Below, piece after piece: positions 25,774 to 35,987 of a stretch of 64,000 nucleotides of DNA. The DNA is taken from NCBI GenBank assembly GCA_001465935.1, contig LNKV01000069.1:104532-168531 (forward strand), in the 5' to 3' direction. Numbering within the stretch: position 1 is the first letter of the stretch; every line of letters begins with the position of its first letter. The stretch is from Clarireedia homoeocarpa (Eukaryota > Ascomycota > Leotiomycetes > Helotiales > Rutstroemiaceae). Below the pieces are notes generated by a model that made no database searches, was not told the DNA's origin, and saw nothing but the letters and a program-made list of their open reading frames with translations. The translations under genes and the position numbers were made by a program.

Positions 25774-27043
25774 TTAAGCGTTATGTGATGCTTTGCTGTT
25801 GGAAGGCGAATTCGTTTCCTTGCTTAAATTCTTCAATGCCTCGGTATTCTTCGCAGCAAGTGGTTTGGACAGGCCGACACGGTCCAGTGTACTGTAGGTG
25901 GCAATGCCTCCATTTTGATCTACTTCTGTGATTAATTCCTTGCGACGTGTATCAACAAGGAGGCGGATGAGATCGGGTCGCATGTAGTGACCACCGAAAT
26001 CGGCCAAAACCTTTGGAAGGTGGGTTTGATCCAGGTCAATCTAAATTTGTCAACAAAAATCGACTCTAATTTTCCAATGGTTCTTACCTCAACAAACATG
26101 AGCCCCTCAAAATCAGGATCAGCCTTGCTCAATAGGCGACCATCTGGACCAAAGATCCTACTATTACCATTGTATATGTTTGGGTCCTCACGCTCGACTC
26201 CAGGAGGGGTGTTCTTATCGACACCTTCCTTCGAAATGCGTTGGAATGGAGCAAGAACATATGTGCCTGTTTCGATGGCATATGCAGGAGAAACGATATC
26301 AGAATTAGGATTGCTAACATTGGTCCATGGATCTAATGGAGTTCGTGTCTCTTCATGTGGATAGATTGGCCAGCCGGCAATATGAACCTCGTTCTCTGTC
26401 AGTATTGACTTGGAAAAACTAAATCCATACGCACCTGCTCTCCTTCTGAGACATTCATGGATTTGAGGAACGGATTCATGTTTTCCCAACAATTCAACTG
26501 TCCAATGCGTCCAATATCGGTCTGCGTAACACTCTTGAATGTATCGCCCGCCCCATCACCATACACCAGCTTTTCAACATGGGTTGGCTTAATCTTACGA
26601 CGGTGGTTGATGACGTCCCCATTTGGAGAGATAAGTACTTGCGATATGTAGAGGGACGCAAGGTCAAGTTCACTGTAGCCCAAGGAAACATAGATTCCAT
26701 TCTCCCGAGCGGCTTCGCGAATGCGTCGCATTTCATCAGAATCAGAGGCTAAACTGTTCTCACGGTAGGCTTTGAGAAGGGGGAGAGATTGCTGATAGTT
26801 GATCTTCCACATGAAGTACGGGTAGCCAGGAATCCCTGACCAAGATGATTAGCCTACGTTCATGTAAATGTACACCATGTATAGGGATGACTTACAAACT
26901 TCAGGGAATGCGATGAGCTTGCAACCCGCTTGCCCAGCTTCATTGATCCAGTGAATTGTCTTTTTCACGGACTCTTCGAGGTTAAGCCAGCCAGGTTCGG
27001 CTTGAACAGCTGCAGCTTTGTATTTCTTGATTGGAGCAGGCAT
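25774..27043 (-). CDS. Cyanide hydratase / nitrilase
   Basis: 371 residues; exons on the minus strand 27043-26896, 26835-26435, 26387-26088, 26040-25774. It should hydrate HCN to formamide, or hydrolyse nitriles. The catalytic triad is E48 (IAFPEVW), K130 ([11 protein letters not shown]) and C165 (LNCWENMNP). The start [19 protein letters not shown] and the blocks [16 protein letters not shown] and [14 protein letters not shown] are shared with fungal cyanide hydratases, which form helical filaments in cyanide-tolerant plant pathogens. LAPF replaces the LAPW I expect at one aromatic position. Substrate preference between HCN and other nitriles cannot be settled by eye. Confidence 0.92.
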
Positions 27044-28152
27044 GATGCTGAAGAGACGGTTTGATGCTGACGAGTAACTGAGAAGGGAGTGATAATGTAG
27101 TGGTTAGATGATGAGACAATGAGATATTGGAAGATTGTAGATTCCGGATGAATTTCGAGATGGCTTTATAGATATCCTCCTCCGGGAGAGCGGCAGTGTG
27201 AGGAGGCATATTCACAAAGCGTAGCCGTGGAATCATACGATATAATTCAAATCCCGCCTCAAATGCGATGATCGCACGGTAGGAATATACTCGGAATTTG
27301 TGTTTGGGCATCCTAGAAGGGTGTGATTTATTTCCAGATTGTCAATCGGGGGTTCGGAAATGTCATCGTCAGCGCTTCAGAACAAAAGTGCTCTCCCACC
27401 TGAATGCAGCCAGGAAGCGCTCCAAATTCTCGTCCATGCAAAGGACTTTGTAATCTTCCGCTACTTGCGACAGGGAATGATAACCTTTCCACGAAATATC
27501 CGTACCGTGCATCATTGGTAATTGGATGCAGCATATCACGAACAGTGAACAGTCAACAGTGAACAGTCAACAGTCAACAGTCAACAGTCAACAGTCAACA
27601 GTCAACAGTCCACAGTGCACAGTCAATAGTCAATAGTCAACAGTTAACAGTACACAGTACGCAGTACGCAGTACGTAGTACACAGTCAACAGTCAACAGT
27701 CAACAGTCAACAGTCAACAGTCAACAGTCAACAGTTCACAGTCAACAGTAAACAGTGTGGATTTGAAATTTCAAATCCCGGACCACAATTCATGAATCAT
27801 GTGATATGCTGCGCGGGGCCGGTCATCCTGCGTCCACCTTCTTAAGTTGGTGTGGCAACCATGGAAATGGCGCAGAAGGTCTGGCGCGACTGGCGCAAGC
27901 TCGGCTTCTGAGGTTGCATCCAGAATTATGGTACGAGCACCGCATCCAGGAATGAGGGCATTTTGATATGCAGTGCGCAAGGTGTATTGCGACAAAGCAT
28001 ACAGTAGAACTAACTGCACTGTACCAGAACCGGGCTGGAGAAACTTGCAGCCGAAGGCTATCCGCATTGGGGATGTCCCGCCAAAAGTTGAACTTTGAGC
28101 GCCTCGAACTATGAGTTTATAAACTTCAACATCCTCACGCAACAAGAACAGC
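27044..28152. other. Intergenic region with long heptanucleotide repeat
   Basis: 1.1 kb between divergent genes. A 109-codon ATG ORF (minus, 27311-26982) overlaps the cyanide hydratase start in another frame and could act as an upstream ORF if transcribed. The repeat at 27541-27758 fills the middle. Confidence 0.5.
27541..27758. repeat. (AACAGTC)n heptanucleotide repeat, about 30 units with variants
   Basis: Nearly uninterrupted AACAGTC units with variants (GAACAGT, CACAGTA, TACGCAG) in the central part 27640-27685 and purer blocks on both sides. Two homogeneous arms flank a diverged core, as expected for tandem-repeat expansion from both ends. Confidence 0.9.
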
Positions 28153-29835
28153 ATGCGCCCCCGTGTGCAGGTTCGTAGGATACCTGTTCTTCGGCCTATC
28201 CGTCCACCCAATACTATCTCTCCTCGTCTCTTCACTCAAAATTCTCTTCGAACAACTCTCCGCCCACAATTACCGTTCCTTACTTCTCCTCTTCGAAAAC
28301 CACCCTCTGTTCGATACATCTCAACTGAAACCAAACAATGGCTCAAAGGAGAATTCATCAAGACCGGAAAGTACCTCACGTTTGCATACGTTGCGACATA
28401 CGCATTGATGCTCGTCGCCTGGGGCGCACAACAAGAATGGCTAAACCATCAATTTCCCAGTCCTGATGAGTGGAGTTGGAAAACAAGGACAATTTATCGC
28501 ATGACAATGGACTACGAAGACACCGAGGGCGACAGTATAAAACCGATTAATTGGCCTGGGTTAGGAGTGGGCTACAGGGAGATCTTGAAACGACTGGAGG
28601 ATCCTCAAATTGATGGTGCGGGTTTGGAAGAACAGGATGAGGGCGGCATATTGGTTCCAGGTGTTGGCAAGGCTGGATATGATATTACCAAACGATCAGA
28701 GAATTGGAGGAGAGGCTATTATGGTGTTTTGATGGGTGCAGCAAAAGCGGCAGAGCACTTGGACGGTTGGGTCAGGGATACAAAGAGAGATATGATGTTT
28801 GCTGGCAATCAGGTAATTGGACCTTCAAATCCCAAACCAAGGCCAGTCTCCGTTGGCTCGCCATCAGCGCCTCGAGAAGAAGACTGCGAAGTAGCATACG
28901 ATCCACCGGAAACATTCTACATGCGTATTCTTACTACGAAAGGGTTTACGGAAAAACAAAGATTGGATGCAGCATTAGCATACGCATCTTGGTTGGATTT
29001 CAAGAAAACTCCAGAGGCTGCATATGAGATGCACAAATGGGCAATCGACATTGCGACTTCCTCAAACCCCTCTCTTATCGACTCAACAACATACACTCTG
29101 AACACTAATGCGGGCTTACCTTCCCAAAACTTACTTGACGCAACCACGGCGCTCGGTATTCATTATGCAACTAATTCTAACATTTCGAAATCACTCCCGA
29201 TATTCCTCTCAGTCCTCCGTGCAAGAAAAAGTCTTCCGGCTACTGAGCCTACCATGCTGTCTACTCTCGACGTTCCTGAAGAACAACCTCCAACACTCTA
29301 TCAAACAATAATGACACTAATCAAAGATACCCTGTCCCCACCTGCATACCCACCTCCACCTTCAGATGGCACATCTCCACCTTCACGAGACCCTAAAGAG
29401 CTTTGCGAAGAGGCTGTGCTCATGGCACATATTGGCGAAATTCTTTACACCTCAAGTGCAGGTATGAAGAGTAAGGAAGATGGGCTAGCTTGGACAAGAG
29501 AAGCTGTGGATGTCGCCGAAGAAGAGTTACGGAAAGGGAGAGGACTGGACAAAGATGGTCGGAAGGTTTGCAGGGGGTGTTTAGAAGTCGGTCTCACCAA
29601 TTGGGAGACCATGGTAAGGAAGTTGGTGAGGGAGGAGAAGGAGAAGAAACAAGGCACAAAATCAACCGGTTGGTTAGGAAGCGCCAACACAGAAGCAACA
29701 GGACGTTGGGAAGCCGAGGCGAATGTTATACACGATAGGATAAGGAGGGCAAGGGAAGTTCTGCCTGGCAGGATTGATATTGTTAAGGAGCCACCAAAGC
29801 GGTCCCCGGTGGGGGGAGGGATGCTCTTTGTATGA
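28153..29835 (+). CDS. Predicted mitochondrial inner-membrane TPR-like protein
   Basis: 560 residues, no intron. The first ~55 residues are rich in Arg/Ser/Pro with no acidic residue (MRPRVQVRRIPVLRP...), a typical mitochondrial presequence. One membrane segment follows (FAYVATYALMLVAWGAQ, ~75-92). The rest is helical, with pieces such as RLDAALAYASWLDFKKTPEAAY and AVLMAHIGEILYTS that suggest tetratricopeptide-like repeats. This matches a fungal family often mislabelled as a maltose permease; topology recalls the yeast i-AAA protease adaptor Mgr3, but I cannot verify homology. It has none of the helices of a permease. Starts at a true ATG. Confidence 0.75.
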   Translation: MRPRVQVRRIPVLRPIRPPNTISPRLFTQNSLRTTLRPQLPFLTSPLRKPPSVRYISTETKQWLKGEFIKTGKYLTFAYVATYALMLVAWGAQQEWLNHQFPSPDEWSWKTRTIYRMTMDYEDTEGDSIKPINWPGLGVGYREILKRLEDPQIDGAGLEEQDEGGILVPGVGKAGYDITKRSENWRRGYYGVLMGAAKAAEHLDGWVRDTKRDMMFAGNQVIGPSNPKPRPVSVGSPSAPREEDCEVAYDPPETFYMRILTTKGFTEKQRLDAALAYASWLDFKKTPEAAYEMHKWAIDIATSSNPSLIDSTTYTLNTNAGLPSQNLLDATTALGIHYATNSNISKSLPIFLSVLRARKSLPATEPTMLSTLDVPEEQPPTLYQTIMTLIKDTLSPPAYPPPPSDGTSPPSRDPKELCEEAVLMAHIGEILYTSSAGMKSKEDGLAWTREAVDVAEEELRKGRGLDKDGRKVCRGCLEVGLTNWETMVRKLVREEKEKKQGTKSTGWLGSANTEATGRWEAEANVIHDRIRRAREVLPGRIDIVKEPPKRSPVGGGMLFV

Positions 29836-30086
29836 TTGAGAGATGATTGGGAGTGTGATCAACATACTCAGGCTGTTCATTAATTTAGCGCTATGTACAT
29901 GTTTGAAAGTTGTGAAGCAGGCATGCATTAAGTTTGAGAATCTATCTTTTGGTTGATGCCGCCTCTGGTGTTGTCTGCATCCTTTATTTCTAAATCCCGT
30001 ATTTGATTGGAAGCTGACTCCTCATCCCATTCGAGTGAATTTACTGGTCTGCTACGAAAACTCGCTACAATATTTCAGTCGAGAGA

Positions 30087-31373
30087 TCATTGGCCTTCAT
30101 CCTCTCCTTGCACAGTAGCACTATCCTCTATCTTCAGCTCAATCCCATCACCTCTCTCTTCATCCTCAAATCCCTCATCGCCAAACCCAAGATCAGTATA
30201 ACCATCGTTGTCGTCATCCTGTCTTAAAAAGACAGGGTTACGATAGCCACCACCATTACCGCTCTGCGTAGTATCGTCAACTTCGGCGACCTCCTGAAAC
30301 CATTGCAGCACCGTCTTGTAGCCTTTGGGTAACATGCACTCGGTATAAAATGGCTCGCCTAGACTGAATACCGGGCTGCCATGTCCCAAAGATCTCTTGT
30401 TGCCCTCGGGTCCAACAAGAAAGGTTCCCTCTGGTTCAGAAGAAAGTGTGTAGACACGACTTCGAGCAAGCATCCATTCTAAGAAAAGAGGATTCTTGCA
30501 ATCAATCGACTGATACCATGTTGCAATAGCAGCGAATGCTTGTACTCGACTTCCCCATTTCTCCCAATTGGCAGGCTGCTCTAAGAAATGGGAAACTGCC
30601 ATAGCGCCTTCGGACACCCCAATGATATTAATCTTCGCCTCCGGGTGTGCAAGCTCGGAGATCACATGGTTGAAGATGTAATCGGTATGTTCACCTATAT
30701 CACGATTTCCCTCGATGGTGTTCTTGATCTTGTCGAAACGGTATGGTTTGTCAACAGCACTAGCTTGTGGAAGTGCGAACCATGTCGTCTGTGTCACGGC
30801 TTTTTGGCCTTTGCGCCACCAACGAAGTTGACCTGTGTTAGCGAGAATAATAGCCGGTGGTGATAGATCACTTGGTGATGTGTGTTGTTCTTGGATGTAT
30901 CTGCACAGGCTTACTGCCGACCCAACGTCGATTCCACCACCGCCACCAAGCAACCGATGCGCAAAGATTCCAATATCATCTTTCGGTTCGTAAAACAAGA
31001 CAACGATACGCCGAGCGATGGAAAGATTTGGAGAAGTGAAGATGTGCAGGTGCGGAGTTGTGAGTGGGGCGTTGAGAGGGATAATAGTCTTTTGTAAGCC
31101 GATCGCCACAAGTCTTTCTTCAACGATCTCACGAATTGCTTCTAGATGAAAGATTAGTAATGACCTAGAAGGCAATGGGAAACACCAACGATTCATAGCT
31201 TCGCGCTGAACAAGGTTGTAGCGTTCATTCTTGGTCAAGAAGAATTTGAAAAAGGCCTTTGGGTTTTCAATGCTTCTGATCTCATCGTTCTCGTTCACAA
31301 AGTACCCTAGGCCTTCCAGAGTCGGCGGATAGGTAGGATCTTTTGGGAGACCAGAACTCAGTCTGCGGAACAT
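30087..31373 (-). CDS. Arb2-domain protein
   Basis: 428 residues, single exon, ATG at 31373. The N-terminal region (MFRRLSSGLPKDPTYPPTL, LGYFVNENDEIRSIENP, FFLTKNERYNLVQREAMN) and the alpha/beta-hydrolase-like core (VVLFYEPKDDIGIFAHR, INIIGVSEGAMAVSHFLE) fit the Arb2 family, first described in the fission-yeast argonaute siRNA chaperone complex and also found fused to class II histone deacetylases. The C-terminus after ~370 is acidic and disordered. GVSEGA sits at the nucleophile-elbow position, though these proteins are usually considered non-catalytic. Confidence 0.8.
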   Translation of the reverse strand: MFRRLSSGLPKDPTYPPTLEGLGYFVNENDEIRSIENPKAFFKFFLTKNERYNLVQREAMNRWCFPLPSRSLLIFHLEAIREIVEERLVAIGLQKTIIPLNAPLTTPHLHIFTSPNLSIARRIVVLFYEPKDDIGIFAHRLLGGGGGIDVGSAVSLCRYIQEQHTSPSDLSPPAIILANTGQLRWWRKGQKAVTQTTWFALPQASAVDKPYRFDKIKNTIEGNRDIGEHTDYIFNHVISELAHPEAKINIIGVSEGAMAVSHFLEQPANWEKWGSRVQAFAAIATWYQSIDCKNPLFLEWMLARSRVYTLSSEPEGTFLVGPEGNKRSLGHGSPVFSLGEPFYTECMLPKGYKTVLQWFQEVAEVDDTTQSGNGGGYRNPVFLRQDDDNDGYTDLGFGDEGFEDEERGDGIELKIEDSATVQGEDEGQ

Positions 31374-33013
31374 ACTGTCTACGTAGAGGAACGATCTGAA
31401 GAAGGGAATAGCTGGCGTTTCGCAGTAAGTGCAGATTGATTGAAGGACAGAAGAAAGAAGTACAGAAGAAAGAAGTTGAAGTCAAGCAGCGGACAGGTGA
31501 AAAGCGCAAGAGTTACCAGAATAGTAGTGAATGTAGATGTTAAACAATTAGCCAGCTTAGAGGCCCTGTCGGTCGTTCGGGTTGTTTGTATACCTGCACG
31601 AGAGTTGAAAATTTGTGCGGGTATTTCTTGCAAGGCCGAGGAGGAGTTCTTCGTGACGGGAAGTTGCAAGATTCGTTGATCACTGTTACCCAAGAATCAC
31701 CACAACCTACCCAGTTGAACGGCTCCAGGAAAACATAGAGGTATCAGGCAATCGACCTCTTCAATGAATAAATGCTCGTTGGTCCTAGGATGCTTCGAAT
31801 AATGGAGTAGCGGGTATCAAAGAAGGAACCTACAGACCAGAAGTTTTACCAACAGGTCTCACACTCAAGATCCTCACACGTTAATTGAAGATATACAGAA
31901 GGGCAAGCCCCATCGTTGCTGGGTAGATGAACTCTCTACGGCTTTGTTTCGCAGAATCTAGCTGCCTGTTCTACAGCGAGGATTTCCCTCTACAGCAGCA
32001 AGCTCTCCGTTCCGGCGCGACCCATATCTATTCTACAGTAGAGCCCCCCAGTATATGTACAATTTGTATAAAAAAGTTGATTGTACAGCCATAAACGTGC
32101 TCGCTTCGAAGATGCGCCATATATCGAGGCTCCAGACTCCAGGCTCGAGCCCTCTCGAGACCGTTGCAGGTATTGCTGTTATCGTTTCACCCTTCTACCA
32201 ACTAGCCTTCTTCACACCTGGTAGATTCCCAGCCAGCGCATTCATACGGAAGTTGTACTGTTGTAGCAATCCCATTAGCACAATCCATACCAAAGCCCCA
32301 ACATGCGTCCAACTCCATATCCAACACTTTATGTGCCCTGACGTACCCTTGACATTTTGAAGTCCCTCAAAATACCCCTCCCTTTACCACCCTCTACACA
32401 ACGATTTCGTATCTGTGTTGGTCTCGTGTAGCAGTGCATTCGTGTCAGGTCAAGCTGTGCTTGGGCGCGTGTACGGGCAGGCAAAGATAGGTTGCGAATG
32501 ATATATCGAAGAGCTTGTCTATCGAGCTCCAGTCAGCATTGGCTTCTTCAAACATAGGATTGATAGCAAAGGGAATTGGTAGGAAAAGCCGAAACCCTTA
32601 CCGTTCTGTTTCGTGTTCACGAAAGACCTGTCTCTTGTTGTGGTCTCGAATGACCTTGATGTTGATGAAGCATCCCAGGTCGAGCTTCTTCGCGCGAAAC
32701 AACGGCATGATGATGGTGGTTGGGAAAATCTGTGCTTGACTGGGAAAAAGTGGCGTTATCGCAATCGATTTCGACTGGGTTCAACTTAATGCCTGAACCG
32801 ACTTGACGCCTGAGGGTTCCAACTCGATAAGGTTACAACATCAACCCTTTTTTTTTGAGATCGCGTCTTCTTTCACTCAATTGAACGTCGTGCTGTGATG
32901 GTTTCGAAATGCGCCTCAATCACAATGAGTGCACGAAAGTGACATGTACACCGGGCTACTTGACGATATTCTTGAATATATTATTAAATAGCAGCACGTG
33001 ATGTTACCAAAAA
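31374..33013. other. Intergenic region upstream of the Arb2-like gene and the tRNA
   Basis: 1.6 kb with several short ORFs but no family features. The minus-strand leader of the Arb2-like gene lies near 31374-31600. A T-rich run occurs near 32849. Confidence 0.5.
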
Positions 33014-33107
33014 GGGGCTGTAACTCAGTGGTAGAGTGCCTCGTTTGCATAGTCTCTTCGGAGGAATATGTTCGATGAAGTCCAGGGTTCGACTCCCTGC
33101 CGCTCCA
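33014..33107 (+). tRNA. tRNA-Ala (UGC), intron-containing, with two stem mismatches
   Basis: Cloverleaf read directly. Acceptor GGGGCTG/CCGCTCC, D arm ACTC-loop-GAGT, anticodon TGC at 33046-33048, T arm CAGGG-TTCGACT-CCCTG, discriminator A33107. An intron of about 22 nt (33050-33071) sits one base 3' of the anticodon, the canonical position. Two pairs are broken: position 6 of the acceptor stem (T against C) and the second pair of the anticodon stem (C33040 against T33076). Either folding tolerates this or the gene is decaying. Confidence 0.75.
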
Positions 33108-33483
33108 ATACCCTTTTGCCAGTTACAACCAGCCTATCAGTGCTGCTATGATGATATCCACCTCATGCTCATGCTTCGGTGCGGCTGCTGTAGCCGGAAT
33201 CTTTTGGGAACTCTTCGCAAGCATCATATTTTTGTAGTGTTGTGCAGCAGGGTGTGTGTGGTCGCAGCGAGTAGATCATAATGTGGATCCAAAGGAGGGG
33301 GTCATTACAGTTCTCCACATATATCGCAGGTCTATCCAGTCTCGCGGGACCAATCTTGAATTCACATCCACAACCAAAACTTCTAGGCGTTGAACGAGGA
33401 ACGTCGTTAGACATGTGTATCACAATGAGAAAAAATGAAACTGTTTTCTTGGGATCTTATAATTTGATTCTTCCACTCTTCAG
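33108..33483. other. Intergenic, nothing recognised
   Basis: 376 bp between the tRNA and the 3' end of the zinc-finger ORF; no feature seen. Confidence 0.5.
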
Positions 33484-34377
33484 CTAATGGTAATAAGCAT
33501 TATGACTAGTTCCCCAACAGATAGAACATACATGTAACTTTTCACATCCATGAGCTCTGCATCCATATCTACCATTAAAGCTGTCACAAATGTTTGAAAA
33601 CCTAGTAGTTCTGGGTTCAAAGGCATGTCTCGCACGCGGAGAAACGAAAGAACGTACTCTTTGAGTGCGATCACCACGAGTTCTACCAAAGGTCGGACGA
33701 TGTACCACAGGGATCGCATTGCCCTCGGTAGCGAGAGATCTGCCGGTGCCGAGCGGAGTCCGAGTCGTGTCGACATGAGATTTATTAATACTGACGATAT
33801 TCGTGGTCACAATCGGTGATATTTTGGTTGAGGATTCATAAGAAGGAACTCCAGCGCTAGTGCCGGACGCATTGGTGATATTGGGACCGGTCTGCATCTG
33901 TGGTGTCTTTTGAAAATGGTTTCCGGCACCTTCTGGTGATTTCTCAGGTATCTGTTGAGGTCGAGGTCCTGCTGCTGCAAACCCGTTTTCACTGATGCCA
34001 ATGCTTCCTTTGAACTGTGGTGGTTCTCCAATAATCACAAATGGGCGCGGTCTCTTCGGACTGCTTCTCAAATCTCCCTCCGCACTTCGCTTCAAGATAT
34101 CTTTCCCATTAGGTGTGTCTGCTGTTGATGCAACAACCAATTTAGACATACCACTATCTTCCAACATTTTAGACATAGGTTGTTCCTGGACTCCCGGGGT
34201 TTGATTAACGACCGACCGTTCGTCTCTAACTTGACACTTGCCCTTCCTCACTTTTTTTCTTGCAATTTCTTCTATCTCCTCCTTTGTTAAAATAGTCACA
34301 CCGTCGTCATCGTCCAAATTAGCATGGCCGTTATTCTCTCCCCTTTTAGCTTCTGTCACCACACTCTCTGCCTTCAC
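33484..34377 (-). CDS. Disordered protein with C-terminal CCCH-type zinc finger (possible tail of the BTB protein)
   Basis: 297 codons open in the same frame as the BTB gene just upstream and separated from it by one TAA (34386-34384) plus two codons. The first codon of this frame is GTG, and the first ATG is only ~68 codons in, at QPMSKMLEDSG. It is basic and low complexity, with SSPKRPRP as a possible nuclear signal. It ends with C-x8-C-x4-C-x3-H followed by C-x2-C-x5-H (CDSFNGRYGCRAHGCEKLH then VCSICWGTSH). That layout recurs in fungal zinc-binding tails. Either a separate gene with a late ATG, or the C-terminal part of the BTB protein after splicing of the stop; see findings. Confidence 0.55.
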   Translation of the reverse strand: MKAESVVTEAKRGENNGHANLDDDDGVTILTKEEIEEIARKKVRKGKCQVRDERSVVNQTPGVQEQPMSKMLEDSGMSKLVVASTADTPNGKDILKRSAEGDLRSSPKRPRPFVIIGEPPQFKGSIGISENGFAAAGPRPQQIPEKSPEGAGNHFQKTPQMQTGPNITNASGTSAGVPSYESSTKISPIVTTNIVSINKSHVDTTRTPLGTGRSLATEGNAIPVVHRPTFGRTRGDRTQRVRSFVSPRARHAFEPRTTRFSNICDSFNGRYGCRAHGCEKLHVCSICWGTSHNAYYH

Positions 34378-34383
34378 TGTTCT

Positions 34384-35372
34384 TTATGGATCGATCTTTG
34401 CAGTCTCAAGTACATGCTCCCGGTGGCAAGTGGAACCTTCTGCATGTGAATGAAAATGGCAAGGTTTAAGCCCGTCCACGGCTGACTGGACTCGATAATC
34501 GATGGAAGGATTGGCAATGGATGTTTGGAACATCACCAAAGCTTTGAGGATGTCTGACAAGATTTCCGCATCATCCCTAAATGTTTCAATCAATTCGAGC
34601 TTTGCCTCGCCTGGAGAACCCATCCTGCCAAAATTCCACGCAACGCTCGTCGCACCATACAATCGCAACTTGCTATCTCTGGCGGTGTTCATGTAGATCT
34701 CCCCAATGTGCTCGCACATATCCCTGGAGTGTTGATGATCGTGTGCCTGGATTGCATCCAGGGTTTTGTCCATGAGATCGTTAATCTCAAACCTTTCCGC
34801 GAGGTAATACAGCTCTCTCATCTGGCGGCCATATGTGCTCGCTGCGGGGCCATCTTGGACAGGACCACATGGAACATAGCCTTTATACAAATAGGTAACG
34901 AGGATTGTAAAGGCATTCTCGAATTGTGATTCGCAATGATATTGATATTTGCCCTTGTCTTTTAGAGCTTTCATGTGGTCATTGAATGCCGTCGAACGAC
35001 TGGAGAGAAGCTTTTTGTGAAATGAAACTTTCTTTTTCTTGCTCCCGACAAGCACGGTGATGAACTCCGTACCTAAAGCACTGAGCAACTGTCAGAGTCT
35101 TCACGAAAGAACCGCTCGCAGCGAAAAGATACTTGAGGACGGCGGCTCGACCAATCGGCTCTCATGGCGTCACTGTCTCACAGATGCATGCACCCAGTAT
35201 TCAAATCCCCGTGGAGAAGATGTCATAGGCGTATTATCATATTGAGATATTGCTTCTCGAATTTTGTAACCAGCAATAGGTGAACCAAAAGAAATGGAGG
35301 GCGGGAGGAGAAATGGACTTACTCCTCATCAAGGGGCCAATTGTCAATCGGCATGCTTTGGGATCTCGACAT
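34384..35372 (-). CDS. BTB/POZ domain protein
   Basis: BTB proteins serve as dimerisation modules and often as cullin-3 adaptors. Inferred exons on the minus strand: 35372-35323 (MSRSQSMPIDNWPLDE) and 35080-34384, 248 residues. The BTB fold pattern is clear: TEFITVLVG, VSFHKKLLSSRSTAF, TILVTYLYKGYVP, LYYLAERFEINDLMDKTLD. The upstream exon is inferred from an ATG and a GTAAGT donor that restore frame; the 242-bp intron is long, so the start is less certain. Position 35088 begins with TTG and is not a start. The TAA at 34384 may not be the true end. Confidence 0.8.
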
Positions 35373-35987
35373 CTTTTGGGGGCGCAATAACTCAGTCGCT
35401 GTCGGTATTCAGAGATAAATCAAGATGTGGTAAAGCGAAGGGTTTCAAATCCAAACAGCCTTCTGATCCTCACGTACTTTTTTTCAACGCGACGCGTTCC
35501 AAATTTCTGTTTCTTTCCTTTCTATCATATCTGAATTCACTGCGGGCAGCTAAACACAGTGCACGTGAGATTGATTGACCCAGCAAGATGCTGGTACTGG
35601 TCATCTAATCTAGTTTAGATATCTATATCCATATTCTGTGTCTCGCCATCCTCTCGTTGAACGAATACCTTCGCCGAAGCTGATAGAATCAAAGGCCGCA
35701 TCATTATAGCCGATTACGCCTCATGGGCAGACATCGTGGGATGGATCGGTTTGTCAAACGCTGGATTACATCAAGCCTAAAGCTTGCACTTCAATCACGA
35801 AAAACTTCTCGAAGCATTCAGATATCTGTAGAAAATTCGATATTCAGGTAAAGAGTAATAAGCATGAGCCGAATGGGGTATGATGACCAAGAACGCCTCC
35901 TTATCCTTTACCAACCCATATGTTTAACAAATAATGACAAAGAATGTGAATCTGCATACTCCTCTCCCACGGCCAATCCTCTTTGAA
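35373..35987. other. Intergenic, nothing recognised
   Basis: 615 bp between the BTB gene start and the coiled-coil gene end; no coding or repeat signal of note. Confidence 0.5.

Noticed and set aside
27771..28235. 154-codon minus-strand ORF overlapping the start of the mitochondrial protein gene
   Set aside because: It is antisense to a well-supported gene, and I see nothing family-like in it.
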